Shown piece by piece: positions 41,908-51,200 of a DNA stretch of 64,000 nt. The DNA is taken from positions 62,001 through 126,000 of the forward strand of contig JAFTPV010000014.1 of assembly GCA_017463125.1 (NCBI GenBank). Reading direction: 5' to 3'. A model generated the notes under the pieces. That model was not told the DNA's origin and ran no database searches. It saw only the letters and a program-made list of their open reading frames with translations. The translations under genes and the position numbers were made by a program. Within the stretch, counting starts at the first letter, position 1. Each line of letters starts with the position of its first letter. Source of the stretch: Clostridia bacterium (GTDB taxonomy: Bacteria; Bacillota; Clostridia; Oscillospirales; CAG-272).

Positions 41908-41961
41908 GCAGGGCGGGCAAACCCGCCCTGCGTTGTTTCTTCCCGAGAAAAGAGTCTCGGG
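41908..41961. terminator. Two hairpins between the secreted protein and GH39-like genes
   Basis: GCAGGGCGGG (41908-41917) pairs with CCCGCCCTGC (41922-41931); CCCGAGA (41942-41948) pairs with TCTCGGG (41955-41961). On the minus strand neither is followed by a clear T-run. They may protect or attenuate the long mRNA more than end it. Confidence 0.55.
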
Positions 41962-41975
41962 TTTGTAAAAAATTA

Positions 41976-43643
41976 TTATTTACGTGTAAGATTATATGTG
42001 GGGATGTTTTCTTCGGCAACAACATCTGACTCAAATATTATATTATCGAAATACATGTCCGTTGCATATCCGGTATTGGGATTGAACATAACGCACTTGT
42101 ATACCGCGTTTCTGGGAGTGTAATCAGTGCTGCTTCCCTCAATAAATGCATACTGACATACGTAAACGCCATCGGTATTCTGATATGCGTCAACTTGAGA
42201 TTTTGTGCTAGGAGCATTGGTTCTATCTACTCCGCGAGAGTCAAGAATCCAAAGTGGCGTGTCATTTACATACATAACCATAGTTGAATCATCGGTAGAA
42301 GAAATATAATAAGATTCAAATTTTATATTGATTGATGCAGTCTTTGATCCAGCCTCTGCAACTTGAGCAAAAAGGTGTGTCGTATCTTTGCCGATTGTGC
42401 TTGAAGTGGTAGTATCTGTGTACGTTTGGTTTCTTTGGAAGTAACACTCAAATTTTCCTGCTTCATTAGTACTCGTATCGGATACATCATCAGAGTAATA
42501 CCTAAATATCATGCTATAAAGCGCATTACTTACGCCTGTTGCATAGAACTGTGCAGTTATAGTAGTAGAGGTTTTAGATTCAGGAAGTGAGATGGTTAGA
42601 TCCGTTTCAAAAACTGTATGATTTGCGCCACTTGCAGCATTGGCCGTGTTGTTAAGCGCCCATCTTGTACCACCGGTAGTTGTGTAGTAAAGCTGTCCGT
42701 CAACAATGGAATATGATTGTGATCTGTCTGTTGCTGTAGGAATTTCGTTGATAAGAAGATTTTTGTATTTACTTACATCCTTGTCACCATCTGCGAAAGA
42801 GGCGGTTTTCCATCCAGACGATGTGCTGGGAGTAATAACTGTATCATTAGAAAGATCATCAAAAGTATAAGTAGCAAACTTAGGTGCGTATATACCGCTT
42901 GCAGTAGCGACGGTAGTCTTATTACCATTAGGATCAAGCCAGTATGCAAGACCGCTGGGGTCTTCATCACCGGTATATGCAAAGTTAAGAGCAGTATCCT
43001 TTGTAACAACTGCGCTTGCAGCACCGTTAACGGTACCGTTCTCTGCTGCTACCCAGAGGAAGTCAGCAACATTTGTACCGGTGTCAAGGTTTGTGTCCTC
43101 AAGCTCTGCAACGGTTTGCGCGGAGGAGCCGTATGCAATCGCGTTCTGATAGAGAGCCTTCTGCGCTATTCCAAGCTCGTCTGTTGCGTTGATAATACCG
43201 TCGCCGTAGAGTCTCTTAAGGAAATATTCAACAGCGCTGTATTTCTCTGTGGTAGCTACGCCGTCGCACTCAACAACGAGGTAGTACTCCTGACCGTATG
43301 CAAGAGCGCTGACACCGTAGGTGGACGTTGCTATGTAAGCGTTGGCTACGCCAATGTTAGTTTCACTTGTGTCTTGGTATTCTGCTACGGCAGGCTGACC
43401 GACAAGCTTTCCGCCGTTCTCGGGATCTCCCTCATAGACGGAGAGCGTTACGGTTTTGCCCTCGCCGCCAACGGACTCGGGATCAACCGCTACCATAAAT
43501 TTGAGTGTTTCGCCATACTCGATGTTCTTCTTTAAGACCTCGGGTGTGCCTTCTGCGCTTGCTGCGATACCGACTGCTGCGCCGATAAGGAGAGCAAGAG
43601 AGAGGGCAAGTACTAGAATTTTAGCATACTTTTTGTTTTTCAT
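41976..43643 (-). CDS. Secreted beta-rich protein, probable carbohydrate-binding
   Basis: 555 residues with a signal peptide (KILVLALSLALLIGAAVGIA, then ASA-EG). The N-terminal 160 residues, with YEGDPENGGKLVG and YAYIATSTYGVSALAYGQEY-like motifs ending in a KRLYGDGIINATDEL helix, resemble a module repeated in clostridial surface proteins. The rest is a jelly-roll-type domain (HTVFETDLTISLPES, MYFDNIIFESD) like the ConA/LamG repeats of the giant lipoprotein upstream. No sortase motif or lipobox, so it is released or loosely bound. Ribosome site AGGAG. Confidence 0.75.
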   Translation of the reverse strand: MKNKKYAKILVLALSLALLIGAAVGIAASAEGTPEVLKKNIEYGETLKFMVAVDPESVGGEGKTVTLSVYEGDPENGGKLVGQPAVAEYQDTSETNIGVANAYIATSTYGVSALAYGQEYYLVVECDGVATTEKYSAVEYFLKRLYGDGIINATDELGIAQKALYQNAIAYGSSAQTVAELEDTNLDTGTNVADFLWVAAENGTVNGAASAVVTKDTALNFAYTGDEDPSGLAYWLDPNGNKTTVATASGIYAPKFATYTFDDLSNDTVITPSTSSGWKTASFADGDKDVSKYKNLLINEIPTATDRSQSYSIVDGQLYYTTTGGTRWALNNTANAASGANHTVFETDLTISLPESKTSTTITAQFYATGVSNALYSMIFRYYSDDVSDTSTNEAGKFECYFQRNQTYTDTTTSSTIGKDTTHLFAQVAEAGSKTASINIKFESYYISSTDDSTMVMYVNDTPLWILDSRGVDRTNAPSTKSQVDAYQNTDGVYVCQYAFIEGSSTDYTPRNAVYKCVMFNPNTGYATDMYFDNIIFESDVVAEENIPTYNLTRK

Positions 43644-43705
43644 AAAATTTTTCTCCTGTTTTTAATAATTTTTTTGTTTTTTGCTGTGGTTTCTCTGCTT
43701 TTTGG

Positions 43706-43849
43706 TCAAGTCCAGCTTCCTGATCCACTGTGGGTGGGGCCTTGGTACCAATCATCTTCACCCGACGTGGCGATGACGTCAAGGGCGGAAAATTTGAGGA
43801 TCTCTAACGTGGCATCCTCGTACGGTAGCTTTAGCTTTTCTTTTTCCAT
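43706..43849 (-). CDS. 47-residue peptide with DVIATSG motif
   Basis: A small gene with AAAGGAAAGG six bases from its ATG. The peptide starts MEKEKLKLPYEDATLEIL, continues KFSALDVIATSGEDDWYQGP and ends in a Ser/Gly-rich tail with a terminal WT. From memory, short clostridial proteins of the plan xxPxxxVxxFxxxDVIxTSG recur beside surface-protein genes and are usually unannotated; I have not checked this. Charged leader, conserved core and low-complexity Trp/Ser/Gly tail would also suit a processed peptide, but no RiPP enzyme is near. It lies between two genes of the surface locus on the same strand. Confidence 0.72.
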   Translation of the reverse strand: MEKEKLKLPYEDATLEILKFSALDVIATSGEDDWYQGPTHSGSGSWT

Positions 43850-43937
43850 AAGACCTTTCCTTTCTTTTAGATTTTTATATAATGGGTATTTGCTAACTAT
43901 TTGAGCCGCCCTTTACACAAGGGGCTTTCGTTAAGGC

Positions 43938-45215
43938 TTACTTCTCAATCGCGTTAAGGAATATTCCTAGGTCGTCCTTGGTATAGAGCTTTATAGCAAA
44001 GTCGCGAAGCTCGAGAGCCGCATAGATATTGCCCGTAAGGCTTGTTGCCGAAATTACAGAGGCGTTTACGTCACCCTCGTCGGGCTGCCCGCCCTCGGGC
44101 TTTGGCACAGCAACGAGTGCGCCCTGGGACATACAGGCTGTTTCGTGCTTGTAGTATGAGAATGAGCCGTCCGGCTTCTTAAAGTCGGAGATTTTCTTCG
44201 TAGTAGCTCTTATTGCCTCGGGTGCGCGGAGGAGAAGCTGTCTTACTATGTCGTCTGCTTCCTTCTGCGCCGCACCGTCACCGTAGCGGCGCATATTTCC
44301 GATAAGGTTAAGGACTGTGTACCAGGTGTTGTAGAGGGAGCAAACATGCTTTGTTTCCTCTTCAAACCTTGTGATACATTCCATAGCCGCTATCGCTGCC
44401 TTGCCGGCATAGGGCATAAGGCGTTTTGCTCCGTTGTAGACGTAGCTTATCTTGAACACACCGTTCACGGTACCGAAGTTCATTTCTGCGCCCCAAAGTC
44501 CGTTTTCCTTATTCTGCTTTTCGTTAAGGAAATCGCAGGCAACGTCTGCAAGTCCTGCCGCTACTATCTGGTCTATCTGCGCCGCAAGGTTGTTGCCAGA
44601 GGGGTAGCTTTTTGTCGTCCAGTCAAAGCTGTCAAGATACTCGATGAAGGCTTCTTTACTCTTTAGGTAATCGGGAAGATTTTTAAGTGCGTCCTTCTTT
44701 TCTTCCTCGGTTTTGCTGTTTGCAACAGCCTCGGCAAGCCTTTCGTTTGCCGTCTTGTAGGGGAGCTTGATGCCGAGCTTATTTGCCATGTGGCACGCCC
44801 ACATCATATCACGACCTCTGCGGTTTGTGCTGATGTCCTTGCCCCATTGAGGGTGGTAGATAAAGCCGTCCTCGTCGCTCTGGAGCGAGCAGACAAACTC
44901 TGCCATCTTGTCGCACATTTCCTTCGGCAGATCGTCAAAGGAGTCTATCACTCCCGCTTGATTAAGAAGGTTTGTTGCCTGGTTGGTCGACTCAATGTCG
45001 GGCAAGAATCTCGGGTCGTCTGTGTGTCTTCCGGATTTTGAGTAGTAAAATCCGCCTATTTTAGGGTCGTAGAGGTCGCCAAGCCAGGTGAGCAGCCCCT
45101 CGTCGTAAATTGCGTAATGCTCGTGAAGAGCCTCGATAACCTCGTCACCGTTACCGCCTCGTCTGTTTATCTCGGCTCTGAGAGCCTCCCATTTTTCAGA
45201 ATTTACATTATTCAT
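43938..45215 (-). CDS. Alpha/alpha-toroid protein, paralogue of the giant lipoprotein N-terminal domain
   Basis: 425 residues, no signal peptide. It is homologous over its whole length to residues about 190-660 of the giant lipoprotein and to the protein at 60062. Shared blocks are LTWLGDLYDPKIGGFYYSKS, RFLPDIESTNQATNLL, DGFIYHPQWGK, RRGRDMMWA, ENGLWGAEMNF and FKKPDGSFSYY. The recurring G-F-Y-x-S and L-x-N-L helices suggest a six-barrel toroid of the terpenoid-cyclase/glycosidase class. The acidic and aromatic residues in GGFYYS, FLPDIEST and HPQWGK look like an active site. The reaction is unknown. Confidence 0.72.
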   Translation of the reverse strand: MNNVNSEKWEALRAEINRRGGNGDEVIEALHEHYAIYDEGLLTWLGDLYDPKIGGFYYSKSGRHTDDPRFLPDIESTNQATNLLNQAGVIDSFDDLPKEMCDKMAEFVCSLQSDEDGFIYHPQWGKDISTNRRGRDMMWACHMANKLGIKLPYKTANERLAEAVANSKTEEEKKDALKNLPDYLKSKEAFIEYLDSFDWTTKSYPSGNNLAAQIDQIVAAGLADVACDFLNEKQNKENGLWGAEMNFGTVNGVFKISYVYNGAKRLMPYAGKAAIAAMECITRFEEETKHVCSLYNTWYTVLNLIGNMRRYGDGAAQKEADDIVRQLLLRAPEAIRATTKKISDFKKPDGSFSYYKHETACMSQGALVAVPKPEGGQPDEGDVNASVISATSLTGNIYAALELRDFAIKLYTKDDLGIFLNAIEK

Positions 45216-45228
45216 TTTTCTTTACCTC

Positions 45229-45260
45229 AGGCTAGGGGCATTTTTCAGCCCCTTTAGCCT
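45229..45260 (-). promoter_or_regulatory. Leader hairpin ahead of the toroid gene
   Basis: AGGCTAGGGGC (45229-45239) pairs with GCCCCTTTAGCCT (45248-45260). On the minus strand it ends just before the GAGGTAAAG ribosome site, so it could stabilise the downstream mRNA or tune translation after the giant gene. Confidence 0.5.
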
Positions 45261-45292
45261 TTATGTCAATAAATGTTTACTTTAACCGTTTT

Positions 45293-48200
45293 TTAAGTCC
45301 ATGCAGTGCCGTCGTCAAACACACCGCCAATGCTTCCGCCGGGCTTCGTGCTTAAGCCGCACTTGTCGCACTCCTCGTCTCCGTCCTCGTCGGTGTGATC
45401 GCAGGTCGCGGGATCGTAGTATTCCTCGCCGCACTTGTCACAAATTGAGTCAATGGGATCTCTGTCGCGGTGCGGACAGGTATATGGAGCAGTACAACTG
45501 TCACAATAACCGTCCTTATCCTCGTCGGCATGCTCGCAGGTGAACTTGGTTTCACAGTTGTCGCATGCGCCGTCACCGTCTGCGTCCTTATGCTCGCAGG
45601 TTTCGGGGTCATAATACTCGTCACCGCAGACGTCGCAGATTCTGTCAGGCTCCGTCTTGGAGTCGTAGTGAGGACAGGAGTAGGGAGCGTCACAGTTGTC
45701 GCACTTGTCGTCGCCGCTTGCGTCCTTATGCTCGCACACAAATTCGCTAGAGCACAGATTACACTTTTTGTCGCCGTCTGCGTCCTTATGCTCGCAGGTT
45801 TCGGGGTCGTAATACTCATCACCGCAGACGTCGCAGATTCTGTCAGGCTCCGTCTTGGAGTCGTAGTGAGGACAGGAGTAGGGAGCCTCGCACTTGTCGC
45901 ACTTGTCGTTGCCGTCCGCGTCAATATGCTCGCAGGTGAACTCGGTTTTACAGTTGTCGCACTCGCCGTCGCCGTCTGTGTCCTTATGAGTACAGGTGTC
46001 CGGGTCGTAATACTCGCGTCCGCAAACGTCGCACACGGAGTCAACAGGCTCCTTGTCTGCATGCTTGCAGGGAAGCACGGGAGCTTCGGGGAGCAGAGTA
46101 GTATCGCTTTCAGCTACTACGGTAGCCACGCCGCCGTCGGGAACGATGTCAGCGTAGACTATCCACTTTCCGTCACGCTCGAAGGCTCTCGCGTAAGATA
46201 CGCTATCGCCTTGAACTATTTTTGCTCCCGCCCACTCGGCAGGAACTACTATCTCAACCGTCAGAGCGTAGTTGTAAATCTCGTCGGGAAGGGAGTCGGT
46301 AAGCGTTACGGTTATTGTACCGTTGTCCGTTACCGTGCTGACCTTTGCTGATTCTGCTTCCTTAAGGTAGAGCATCGCGTCCTCGTAGTGCGCGTTCCAG
46401 ACATAGCCCTCTGCTGCGTAGTTGCTCACACTCTTTGCGATTGCTTCAATATAGGAGCGAGGAACTGTGGAGGTGTCACCCTCTGTAATTTCGGAGGCGT
46501 TCTCAACAACCCTGTGAGAGAAGAGAACCGTCAGCTTTCCTGTTGCTGCGCCGTCTATACGTTCAAGAACCTTTGCAAGATTATCGTCACCGAGGGATAT
46601 GGAGCTTGCGCCCATAAACGCGTAGTTGAGATCGTAGAGATTAAGTCCTGTGTGGTTCGAGGTCGGGAAGTTGTACTCCCTTGCGGCAATATAGTTTTGC
46701 TTAATCAGAGCCATTGCCGCAGCGTAGGTCTTTGCCTTTCCGTGACCGAGAGTATCAACCACGTTTGAGAATCCGGGATATGCGAAGGTGAGAACACGCT
46801 CGTCAAAGCACTCGCGAAGATATTCGCCGGATTTTACTATCTCGAGAAGCATTTTCTCCTCGTCAATATTGAGCGACGTTTCGTCAGCGTTACCCCAGAA
46901 GGAGTGAGTGAATGAGTGGTTGATAAGACCCCAGCGGTCAGTATCAATGTAAGGCTTCCAGCTATCAACGCTTGATTTCGGAGCCATAGTCGTATTGTCG
47001 TAAACCCTGTTTACAACCATTGCAACGTCAGCGCGGAGCGAATACTTGCCGTAAACGCTGTCGAGTATAGACATTGTGTCAAGGTCGCCGTCGTCGTGGA
47101 TAAGAACCACTACGCCGTTTGCGCCGTCCTTAACGGGAAGAACCGTTGCCAGCTCGTCAGGGTCGCCGTCTATTCTTTCGTACTCGTCGTCAGTAGCGGT
47201 TATTACCGTGTTGTCAAGCCATACGAATGCATCGTAAGCGCTTCCGATAAGGGAAACGGACACGAACTCGTACTTAGACGTATCAAGTGTTGTAACTATT
47301 CTTTCGCTTCCGACAAGCTCACCGTTTACGTAGTATCTTGCGACACCTGCCTCGTGGTAGTATTCAAGTCGGATATTAGTCCATACACCGGATTCTATAT
47401 CAGCATACGTCTTATATTCGTTGTAGCCGAGAGCGTAGCTGCCACTCTCGTTTTTGTAGATGCGGAGGTTGCCGAAGAAGTCGGAGGTTTCGGTCTTGTT
47501 ATTCCTTAAGTGGAAGGAGAGAACCGCGTCGCCTGCCTTAACACCCTCCATAGAGCCGATAACAAGGTCGGTTTCAAAGACGTAGAGCGAGCCTGTGGTT
47601 GCCTCGTTATTCTTGAGATACAGCCTCGACGCTCTTGTATGGGAGTAAATCTGGCCGTATTCGAGAACCTTGTTAGTGCCGTAGCTTGCGATATCTATGT
47701 AGGAATAAGCCCTGGTGGGATCACCTACGCCGTCACTGCTCTTTCCGACAGTAATTGCTTTTGCATCGTTTGTACCGCCCTGTGTTCTCCAAATGAATCT
47801 TTCACCGGTAGCATTCGCGTTATTAAGGTCTACCTCGTTCCATATCTTCGTTACGTTATACATATATCCGCCTATGGATTTGTGATAAACACCGAGTCCT
47901 GCCTCGCCCTTAATCAAGCTTCCGGGCTTCGCTTCAATAAGAGTCTTGTCAAGATCCTTATTCTTTTGCACAAATGTAACGTTGTCAAGCTTCATAACGG
48001 TTTTTGTACCGCTGTGAGAGTTGATGTCAATACGTCCCATTGTGAGATAGGGCTTGCCTGTGCCGTCGGACTTATAGGTATAGAACATATTGTTAGAAAC
48101 ATTTATTCCCGACGTGTTCTTATAAGACTGATTCTCGGCTGAGTTGACGATGCTTACTATATCTCCGTCAACCGAGATAACGATAACAACGTCATCGTTT

Positions 48201-51200
48201 ACGAAATACTGCTCGATAGTCAGCTTGATAGCGGCAGTTTCGGTCGTGGGAGAGCCGGGTGTTCCGATAGTCTTGGATATTACAGCTCCGTAAGTATTTT
48301 CGTTATTATAAGGTACTAATTTTATAACACCCGTTGCAGCGTTATACTCAATGTTGAAGCGGTACGCCGTCGGGAAGGAGGAGCCGCCGTCCGCGCCTAC
48401 CGTGAAGGTATAGAAGGCTCGGCTCGCGGTTTCTGAAACGTTAAACTCAAAGGAGAGATCCGCCTCAAATACGGCGTAGTTGTAAGTGCCCTTGGTAACG
48501 GTGGGCTTAATGTAGATGTAGTCACCGCCGTCGCTTACGAAGTTAAGCTTGCCGTCAATTACCTCAAGCGTCGGCCAGTTAGAGCCGTTTTTATCCTCAA
48601 CGGTGGTGTTTGAGTAGATTTTCTCGTCCTCAAAATCCATCACCTCAGGGATCTTTTCGTTAGGATCAACGGGTGCGGGAGGAATTATGATAACGGGGGT
48701 ATTAACTGTGGGGTAGAGCTTCGTCGTAACGTCAGCCGCGTCTGCTTCAAGCTTCTTATTAGTCTTAACAAGGCTTGCGTTGTCGAGATACATCGTAGCC
48801 TCACAGCTCGAGAGCGCAAGGATACTTACTTTTTTCACAAGGTCAAGTCCTGCGTGCTCGTCTTTCGCATGAGAGTTATAGAAATTGTTTGTAATATAAA
48901 CTAAAGTATCATTAATATAAGTCTTGATTCTCATCTCGTTTCTCGAGCCCTCGTAGATCTCGATACGAAGAGTGAACCAATCACTAAAGTCGCCCTCGGG
49001 AGTGTATTTCACCGCAGTGCCGTCGTTACGGTAGAGCTTTGCGTCCTGACCGTCAACCTGAACCGTCGTGGATGACGAGCTACCCGAGTAGTCCTTGATA
49101 GTGAAGGAATTACTGGTTGAGCTGTATTCTATAGAGGTAAGGTAGAGCCTCGATGCGCTCGAGCCCTTCATATCCTCAAAGAAGAACTGGTAGCTGATAG
49201 CCTTTCCGTCCGCCTTGCTGAATGCAAGGTCGGCTTCAAAGATTAACGCGTTGTAGCTCTCGTCCTCCTTTGTAACTCCTACGTACATATAGTCGCCCGC
49301 ATCGGAGGTGGAGTCGAAGGCGAGAACCTTAGTTGCCTTATCGAGCTTATCCAGCATTTGTTCAATTCTAAGATCTGCGCCTATGGAAGAAAACTTGGTT
49401 GTGATAACGGCAGGGATACTTCCCGTAGAGCTTGACTCAAAGGTTATCTTTTCTGCATCATCCTCGGCGTTACTGCCTGTGATCTTTTCATTCTTGCAGA
49501 CCTTGTTGTAGCTTTCAGCCACAATGTCGTCAAGATTCAGTGATCCAAGGCTTGTAAGCGCGGTTACCGTTACGTATTCGCATACCAGCGACGCCGTATT
49601 CTTGGAGTAAACAACGCTGCTTACCGCAATGCACGAGCCATCGTAATAAATATTTGTAATATCGTTTCTGTCAAAGTACTCTATTGTAAGAGGCGCCTCA
49701 TCATTTGTCGCAAAGCTTGCAATATACTGCTCCGAGGTTCCGTATTCGGTATGCTCGTATACAAAGAGTCTTCCGCCCTTGTATATGAGGTCATAGGCAA
49801 GAATGATATTGCCGTCCTTGTCGCAGTACGAAATACGGTATGCTGCATCCGCGCCATTTGCGGAGTGGCTGATATTGGCGCTGAATGATACGAAATTGGA
49901 TATTACCGCTCTGTAATTTACGGGAACTTTTATGCTTTGATTGCTTGTTCCGAGGGAGATAAGCTTATCTGTACCGTTTGTAACAAGAGCGCTTTCGGGA
50001 TAAGTGATTCCTTCTGTCACCTTATCAAAGTCGTAGATTATCTTATCCTTGTCGGGAACAGTTGCCTCTTCAAAGGACTTGACTATTCTCTCCGCCTTGA
50101 TATTGTCAAGGGTGAGGTCTATTACGCTGTCGTTGTTTACAGATAGAGTGAGCCTCTGGAACTTTCTAACTCCGCCGCCGCTTGCCAGCGTGTCGCTTGA
50201 TGCACAGAGCACGAACTTGTCATTAACGTTATCGTAAACGTAAATGAGCGTTACGTTAGTGTCCTCGTAGTACTCGAGGCGAAGTCTCATAGTAGCTCCA
50301 AGCTCGACAGCGCACGCGCTGATGGTGTTGATAGATACTCCGCCGGGAGCCTCTGTAAGAACTGCATAGCTCTTGCCGTCAATCTCGATTATTTCAATAT
50401 TGAAGGCGGTGATAGCGCCGGTGTCGCCGGAGATAAGGTTGTTTGCGTTAAGCTTTAGGTTAAGAGATGAGCCGACCGTGCCGCTCGCTACCGTAACGTC
50501 CATTTCGACAACCGCGCAGTTTGTTGCCCTTGTTCTCGTTACTGCGGGGAGGTAGAGACTTGCGCCCTTGCCCTTGTTTTGTGATATGTGAAGAACGTTA
50601 TTGCTCTCACCGTCTATAACCTCGAGCGTACCCTCATTTTCAGAAACGGTGAAGTCTTTAGGATAATTCTTTCCTGCCGCCTGATTCTCAAAGTCATAGA
50701 TAACCTCGTCTCTGTTCGGCGGGTCTATATTGATAAGAGGCTGGTTGTTAAGGTCGTGAGCCGGCTTGTAGTTGTCCTCCGTCTTATCCGTATAGAGATT
50801 ATCCATAAGGAGAACCGCCTGCTGATCCGACATAATGTTGATCTGCGTGTAGGAATAATATTTGTTGGGGTTGCCTGTGCCGGTAGTTATTTTCGTACCC
50901 TTGTGATCGTAATAGTTATCGGTTACGGCAGCAAGCTCACCGTTGAAGTATACCTTTATTCTCACGGAGTCGTGAGAGCCGAGGTAGTATTCTATTCTTA
51001 TATTGAACCATTCGCCAAGTCTTGCCGAGATACCCAGGTCATTCTCGATTCTCGGGGAACCCTGCGATGAGCTTTCAAGAATCTGTACCTTCTTATAGCT
51101 GTTGCCGTTCTCGTCCTTCGCGTCAGCTAGCTTCAGGTTGAGCATATAACAGGATGCACCGACGTTTATCTGGGCTATATAGCCGCCTTTCGCGTCCTCG

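Noticed and set aside
45577..45990. Regular direct repeats that could suggest a CRISPR array
   Set aside because: The 198-base units are fully coding, far longer than CRISPR repeats, and there are no unique spacers.
45470..46351. Plus-strand frame of about 290 codons with repeated hydrophobic words
   Set aside because: It is the complement of the Cys-rich repeats; the apparent repeats come from the DNA repeat on the other strand.
47510..48142. Long plus-strand open frame opposite the giant lipoprotein gene
   Set aside because: It and similar plus-strand frames across 45.3-53.4 kb lie antisense to a continuous 2,720-codon gene with clear domains. They have no ribosome sites and look like shadows of its codon bias.
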